64,000 nucleotides of DNA from Thermanaerothrix daxensis. GTDB lineage: Bacteria > Chloroflexota > Anaerolineae > Anaerolineales > Anaerolineaceae. This document shows positions 60,456-64,000 of the stretch, one piece after another. The notes beneath the pieces are model-generated. The model saw only the letters and a list, made by a program, of their open reading frames with translations. It had not been told where the DNA came from and did no database searches. The DNA is taken from assembly GCF_001306145.1 (NCBI RefSeq), contig NZ_LGKO01000002.1, positions 186,001-250,000 of the forward strand, read 5' to 3'. The translations under genes were made by a program, and so were the position numbers. Position 1 is the first letter of the stretch. The number at the start of each line of letters is the position of its first letter.

Positions 60456-60983
60456 TCAAGGAATCACATATTCGGCCCGTAAATTGCCCTCGGGGTCTAG
60501 CAAGCGCACCTTATCACCGCGGCGCCATGCCGCTGTTTCCAGACCCCAGTAAAGTTCGATTACCGTGTTGTTGCCGCGCCGGGTGTAGATACGAATGGAG
60601 CCGTTCTTACTCAGGGTTAAGTTGGGAAACTCAAAACTCTGCCCGCGCGGGGTGAGCAGGCGCCAGCCCATTAGCCACAGGTCGCCATCTCCCAGGCGTT
60701 TGAGCAAGATGGCTTCGTGCTCCAGGTCGCCGGGGGCCAGCACCTCGGCAATGGTAATCCAGGCCCGGTCTAGGGATGGGAGCGTCGGCGTAGCAGAAGG
60801 GAGCATAGCCATGGAAGTTTGGAGTTCCAGCACGGCCTCCGGGGTTGCCGAGGCCAAAGAAGCCGGGTTCTGGCCGATGAGAGCCGGGCGTTGGGCCCGA
60901 TCCCACAGGCTGAGCACAATCAGAGTGGTCAGTGCCGAGACCAGAATATTGAGGAGGATGTAGGGTAATAAGCGCTTGAGCAT
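60456..60983 (-). CDS. Membrane-anchored lamin-tail-like domain protein
   Basis: A 175-residue protein with one N-terminal transmembrane helix (about 6-26) and an external Ig-like domain: WITIAEVLAPGDLEHEAILL, LMGWRLLTPRGQSFEFPN, NGSIRIYTRRGNNTVIELYW and RGDKVRLLDPEGNLR. This order fits the bacterial lamin tail domain (LTD), a beta-sandwich whose role in bacteria is mostly unknown, often next to nucleases. The start at 60983 is chosen because it lies right before the helix; its ribosome site is weak. It is upstream of the DUF1992 gene in the same direction. Confidence 0.75.
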   Translation of the reverse strand: MLKRLLPYILLNILVSALTTLIVLSLWDRAQRPALIGQNPASLASATPEAVLELQTSMAMLPSATPTLPSLDRAWITIAEVLAPGDLEHEAILLKRLGDGDLWLMGWRLLTPRGQSFEFPNLTLSKNGSIRIYTRRGNNTVIELYWGLETAAWRRGDKVRLLDPEGNLRAEYVIP

Positions 60984-61042
60984 AGAGTCTTCTGTGCTGA
61001 ATAATAGCATAAATTGGGCTAAAATGCAGAGGGGAGGGTCAT

Positions 61043-61534
61043 ATGGCATATTTAATTGATGGTCACAATTTGATCCCCAAGATCCCCGGCTTGAGCCTCT
61101 CGGCGCCGGACGATGAAGAGCGCTTGATCGAAATGATCCAGCGCTTCTGTCAGCGTCAGCGCAAGAAAGCCGAGGTGTTTTTCGATCAGGCGCCCCCGGG
61201 CTTTGCTGGCGCTCGACATATTGGCCTGGTATTGGTGCATTTTGTCCGTCAGGGGTTGACCGCAGATGAGGCGATTGCGCGTCGGTTGGAGTCTTTGGGA
61301 GGCGAAGCGCGGAATTGGACGGTGGTGACCTCCGATCATCGGGTTCAGCACGAGGCGCGCGTTCGCCGGGCGCGAGTGGTGTCCTCCGAAACATTTGCCC
61401 GGTGGTTGCAGGAGATCAACCAATCGCGTACTTCCGAGCCATCGCCTCGGGAGACTCCCCTTTCCCCCGAAGAGGTGGATTACTGGCTGCAAGTGTTTAA
61501 GAAAGGGAAACGCGACCGGAACTCTCCGAAGTAG
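61043..61534 (+). CDS. NYN domain (PIN-like) RNase, YacP-like
   Basis: A 163-residue protein with the NYN fold: MAYLIDGHNLIPKIPGL (catalytic Asp6 and Asn9), AEVFFDQAPPGF, ADEAIARRLESLG and WTVVTSDHRVQHEARVRRA, where the later Asp residues complete the acidic site. YacP/Rae1-like proteins cleave RNA, some at the ribosome. The C-terminal 40 residues are charged and helical. GGGAGGG lies 4-5 nt before the ATG. Divergent from the LTD protein gene. Confidence 0.88.
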   Translation: MAYLIDGHNLIPKIPGLSLSAPDDEERLIEMIQRFCQRQRKKAEVFFDQAPPGFAGARHIGLVLVHFVRQGLTADEAIARRLESLGGEARNWTVVTSDHRVQHEARVRRARVVSSETFARWLQEINQSRTSEPSPRETPLSPEEVDYWLQVFKKGKRDRNSPK

Positions 61535-61618
61535 GAAAAAGTAGCCCTCCTCGGCGTACGTTATGACAGGGGAGGACTAAGGAGGAGAGAGACATTTATC
61601 AGCAGTGAGGCAGGGGGC

Positions 61619-62011
61619 TCAAGCCCGCTGGCGATGAAGGTGACGTGAAGCCACTCGTATCAGCAACTGAAACATCACGACTGCGGCTGTGATTAGGAGG
61701 ATCCAGACGAGGCTACGTCCCATTTCATCCACCCCTCGGGCTAAGGAGATTCGGCCGCGAAACTCACGTCCTTCAAAAGCCTCTGGATCCCCGAACTCAC
61801 GCGTGAACGGGGCTGTGCTGGTCTCTGAGCCCCGAAAGCGGGACGCATCAAAGCGCCTTTCAAATCCAGATTCACCCTCGCGATTCACTGTAATCACCGA
61901 ACGAAAGGCCAGTGGGGACAACCAGCCTGCGTTCACGGCATGATAGAAGAGTAAGGCGATGCTGGTCGCCGTGGCTAGAATAAGCAGTGTGCGCCAGAGA
62001 ATTTTGACCAT
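61619..62011 (-). CDS. Two-helix membrane protein of unknown function
   Basis: A 130-residue protein with hydrophobic helices at about residues 5-30 and 98-120 and a polar external loop rich in Arg, Glu, Phe and Gly (FERRFDASRFRGSETS, FEGREFRGRIS). I do not recognise a family. GAGG precedes the ATG at 62011. It lies 12 nt downstream of the DUF4405-like gene and probably in its operon with the lipoprotein and the MacB-type permease. Confidence 0.65.
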   Translation of the reverse strand: MVKILWRTLLILATATSIALLFYHAVNAGWLSPLAFRSVITVNREGESGFERRFDASRFRGSETSTAPFTREFGDPEAFEGREFRGRISLARGVDEMGRSLVWILLITAAVVMFQLLIRVASRHLHRQRA

Positions 62012-62023
62012 GGCAGAACCTCT

Positions 62024-62533
62024 TCATTGGGGTGTGGAAGAGCGGGGATTCTCTTTGATTGCGGCGGCTTTGCTTGTCTGAAAGGCCCGTATGATGGGGT
62101 TTAGGGCATACCTTCGGAACATACCAACCACCCATTCCCAGTTGAGGGCAAAATGTAGCCCTACCAGGGACAGGGTCAGGTTGGCTGTGAGGTCATGCAA
62201 ACCTCGCCAGAGTGGACTTCGGGTACTTTGAATCCCCAGGGTTGGAAGAACACTTCGAGAAATCAGCAGACCGCTCGTCATTGTAAGGGTAAAGGCAACG
62301 AACAGCAGCACATCTACAACAAATTTCAGCCGGGAGTGATGGAAAATCTTCCTGAAGAAGGTTGCTCCAATCCGCACGATCCATTCCCAATGGAGGAGGA
62401 GATGGAGGATAATTGCGGCCGTAAGGCCTATGGCCAGCCATTCGTGCCACGGAACACCGGTCAAGGAGGGGGACATAATCATTAGAAAGGTGATCAACAG
62501 CATGAAATCGAGTAGCAAATTTCTTTTATGCAT
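62024..62533 (-). CDS. DUF4405-like (cytochrome b561-type) membrane protein
   Basis: A 169-residue protein with four helices. His residues in the helices (PWHEWLAIGLTAAIILHLLLHW, and RGLHDLTANLTLSLVGLHFALNW in the second half) recur in a pattern that suits heme coordination, as in cytochrome b561/DUF4405 proteins. ATG at 62533 is preceded by GAGAGGA. Role may be electron transfer or redox sensing; no partner is identifiable beyond the neighbouring 130-residue protein. Confidence 0.78.
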   Translation of the reverse strand: MHKRNLLLDFMLLITFLMIMSPSLTGVPWHEWLAIGLTAAIILHLLLHWEWIVRIGATFFRKIFHHSRLKFVVDVLLFVAFTLTMTSGLLISRSVLPTLGIQSTRSPLWRGLHDLTANLTLSLVGLHFALNWEWVVGMFRRYALNPIIRAFQTSKAAAIKENPRSSTPQ

Positions 62534-62684
62534 AGGCGTTTCCTCTCGATTTGTACGTTTCAAGATGAGATATTTTTACAAGACGACCATTAATATTCAA
62601 TTTAGAAGGTGTGAGTTTATTAAGAATTCTGCGGGTTAGAGGTGCTTAAACCAATCCGGAAGGCAAAGATCACTGCCTCCCGGC

Positions 62685-62717
62685 GGAATATATTGGGATC
62701 GGATGGAATTTATTGGG
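62685..62717. repeat. 13-bp direct repeat
   Basis: GGAATATATTGGG (62685-62697) and GGAATTTATTGGG (62705-62717), one mismatch, period 20 bp, overlapping the 3' end of the lipoprotein gene. Meaning unknown; may be chance. Confidence 0.4.
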
Positions 62718-63423
62718 CTGCTTTCTTTTCCAGCATTTGGATCAGAGGATCCAGGAAGAGGCGACTCAACCCCAGGTTACGACGCACAGCCATTTGGGTG
62801 GGATCGGGGGTACGCTGGGTAGTGGTGTCCTCAACCGGAGGTGCAAAACCCGGTTCCCCTCCGGGTCCTCCACCGGGCGCCATTCCTGGTCCACCAGCGG
62901 GCACCCCCTCGGCAGAACGTTGCGCCTGGAATTGAGCGATGCGTGTGGCACGTTCTGATTCGGAGAGATTCTGCCCGCTGCCGTTTCTCTCACCAAAAGA
63001 GTCCTGAATACCCAAAGATTGCATCATATCTTGCAGGTCGGTACCCGTCATTTGCAATTCCTCAATGTACTTGCGCTGGTCGGCAGTAAGTGTCTCTTCG
63101 ATTTGACGGTAAAGGGCACTTAGTTCCTCGGCTGAGGCCGTTGTGCTGGTAGATAGTGTTTTGACAGCTTTCCACAGCGGCAGCAAGGCTTTGGCTTGTT
63201 CCGAAGTGATGGCCAGGGAAGTCTCCTCCATTTTCAAGATTCCGATGGCTAATTTGCTTTCCGGGGACTGGTTGGCAAAGTTGAAAAGTTGGGGCGTGCC
63301 TTGGGATGCGGCGACCCGACCATTGGCTGCATTCGCAGTGGTATTGCCGCCAGTACAAGCACTTAACATCCAGACAGCCATGGTTAGAACCAAGAAAAGC
63401 CAAAAGATGGGCTTTTTCATCAT
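62710..63423 (-). CDS. Lipoprotein with LTxxQ-like helical region
   Basis: A 237-residue lipoprotein: hydrophobic signal (residues 4-20) and lipobox LSACTGG. The mature part is helical; ITSEQAKALLPLWKAVKTL and LTADQRKYIEELQ resemble the LTxxQ repeats of Spy/CpxP-type periplasmic chaperones. A Gly/Pro/Met-rich linker (GGPGMAPGGGPGGEPG) precedes the C-terminal helix. AAGGAG precedes the first ATG. It is downstream of the MacB-type permease by 29 nt, probably one operon of an envelope export or stress system. Confidence 0.78.
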   Translation of the reverse strand: MMKKPIFWLFLVLTMAVWMLSACTGGNTTANAANGRVAASQGTPQLFNFANQSPESKLAIGILKMEETSLAITSEQAKALLPLWKAVKTLSTSTTASAEELSALYRQIEETLTADQRKYIEELQMTGTDLQDMMQSLGIQDSFGERNGSGQNLSESERATRIAQFQAQRSAEGVPAGGPGMAPGGGPGGEPGFAPPVEDTTTQRTPDPTQMAVRRNLGLSRLFLDPLIQMLEKKAAQ

Positions 63424-63452
63424 TGTTCTCCTTCCTGTTCGTTGTGATAAAT

Positions 63453-64000
63453 TTATTCGTAACGCAGAGCCACGATTGGATCCAGACGGGCGGCCCGCCG
63501 CGCAGGTAAATAGCCAAAGAGAATCCCCACCAATGCGGCCGACGTGAAGGAGATTCCGATGGCGGAGGGCACGATGACGGTGCGCATTCCACTAAGGGTG
63601 CCAAAGAGATGGGAGCCCGCAATACCCACGCCAATGCCTATGACACCGCCCAGCAGGCTGAGTACAAGCGCTTCGACCAGAAATTGGATCTGGATATCTT
63701 CGGGGGTGGCGCCGACGGCCTGGCGCAACCCAATTTCTCGTGTGCGCTCGGTAACGCTCACCAGCATGATGTTCATGATCCCGATACCGCCTACCAGTAG
63801 AGAGACACTTGCTACCCAGATGAGCAGGTTGCGAAAAGTGGCTGTGGTGGATTCGCGAGCCTTGATGATATCGGCCTGGGTGCGGATGCTGAAATCCGGA
63901 CTATCCAGACTGACGTTGTGACGATTGGCCAGGAGAAGGGAAATTTGCTCTACCACCGTGTCAATGTTGGCCTTGGGATCAACGGCGACCGTGATTTGAC
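63453..64000 (-). CDS. MacB-type ABC transporter permease (partial, C-terminal part)
   Basis: The last about 182 residues of a FtsX/MacB-family permease; the 5' part lies beyond the window. Seen are the periplasmic end (VAVDPKANIDTVVEQISLLL), a helix LIWVASVSLLVGGIGIMNIM, the cytoplasmic signature VSVTERTREIGLRQAVGATP, then helices 3 and 4 and the terminal FGYLPARRAARLDPIVALRYE-type end. MacB permeases use mechanotransmission to drive export with a periplasmic adaptor; the ATPase and adaptor are expected upstream. Confidence 0.92.
   Translation of the reverse strand, partial: QITVAVDPKANIDTVVEQISLLLANRHNVSLDSPDFSIRTQADIIKARESTTATFRNLLIWVASVSLLVGGIGIMNIMLVSVTERTREIGLRQAVGATPEDIQIQFLVEALVLSLLGGVIGIGVGIAGSHLFGTLSGMRTVIVPSAIGISFTSAALVGILFGYLPARRAARLDPIVALRYE

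Noticed and set aside
1-64000. Mobile elements or prophage
   Set aside because: No transposase, integrase, terminal repeats or phage structural genes were seen.

Overview
The window looks like a chromosomal segment of a Chloroflexota bacterium, most likely class Anaerolineae (inferred from gene content and protein flavour; no 16S is present). It is GC-rich and densely packed. It encodes housekeeping genes (rpoD, dnaA, gatB, rsmG, acpS, rplS, era, dnaX-ybaB-recR). I see no rRNA, tRNA, CRISPR array, transposase, integrase or phage gene, so this is core chromosome with some lineage-specific genes.

Layout. 0-9.8 kb: rpoD (cut by the window edge) and dnaA, a roughly 0.5 kb non-coding region upstream of dnaA, a MarR-controlled ABC exporter, then a fur-feoB-(small Cys-rich protein)-feoA iron operon and an MFS transporter. 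9.9-14.5 kb: a PPC-domain protein, a nucleoside hydrolase and a complete ECF-type importer (S, T, A, A), probably one salvage operon. 14.5-22.8 kb: HAD phosphatase and DUF364-type protein, an LCP protein, a UbiB-like kinase, an ECF sigma factor with a repeat-tailed membrane protein, and an OmpR-type two-component system. 22.9-27.1 kb: a glycoside operon (GH2 hydrolase, ChbG-like deacetylase, GPH symporter). 27.1-34 kb: rsmG, a structured non-coding region before a YedF-like protein, gatB, an LGFP-like repeat lipoprotein, a sugar epimerase and a ferredoxin-NADP reductase-like flavoprotein. 34-43 kb: a two-subunit M16 protease, acpS, a phosphoesterase and a ParB-like protein, a two-gene operon with a LexA-type operator, and lipid enzymes. 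43-55 kb: rplS, MenA-like prenyltransferase, an HD-GYP protein, YitT, era and a second ABC exporter. 55-64 kb: a regulatory/RNA candidate, a GT-C-like membrane protein, dnaX-ybaB-recR, and a run of small membrane proteins and lipoproteins ending in a MacB-type permease cut by the window edge.

The most interesting signals are non-coding. (1) An operon at 38.8-39.9 kb (a FtsK-like protein without a Walker A lysine plus an 84-residue protein) has a perfect AGAACA-TT-TGTTCT palindrome inside its promoter spacer, matching the Gram-positive SOS box core; it could be a damage-induced checkpoint. (2) A tandem 11-bp repeat (TAGGNTNNGCG-like) sits immediately upstream of the -35 position both at dnaA (2.9 kb) and at a promoter at 55.0 kb, with the same geometry; a weaker version precedes the GH2 promoter. 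(3) The 55.0 kb promoter would produce an RNA with a 20-nt pyrimidine tract complementary to Shine-Dalgarno sequences followed by a strong hairpin. (4) About 200 nt of hairpin-rich sequence of unknown family precedes the YedF-like gene. (5) Several genes (rpoD, LCP, ubiB, rsmG) have a -10 box so close to the start codon that leaderless transcripts are expected.
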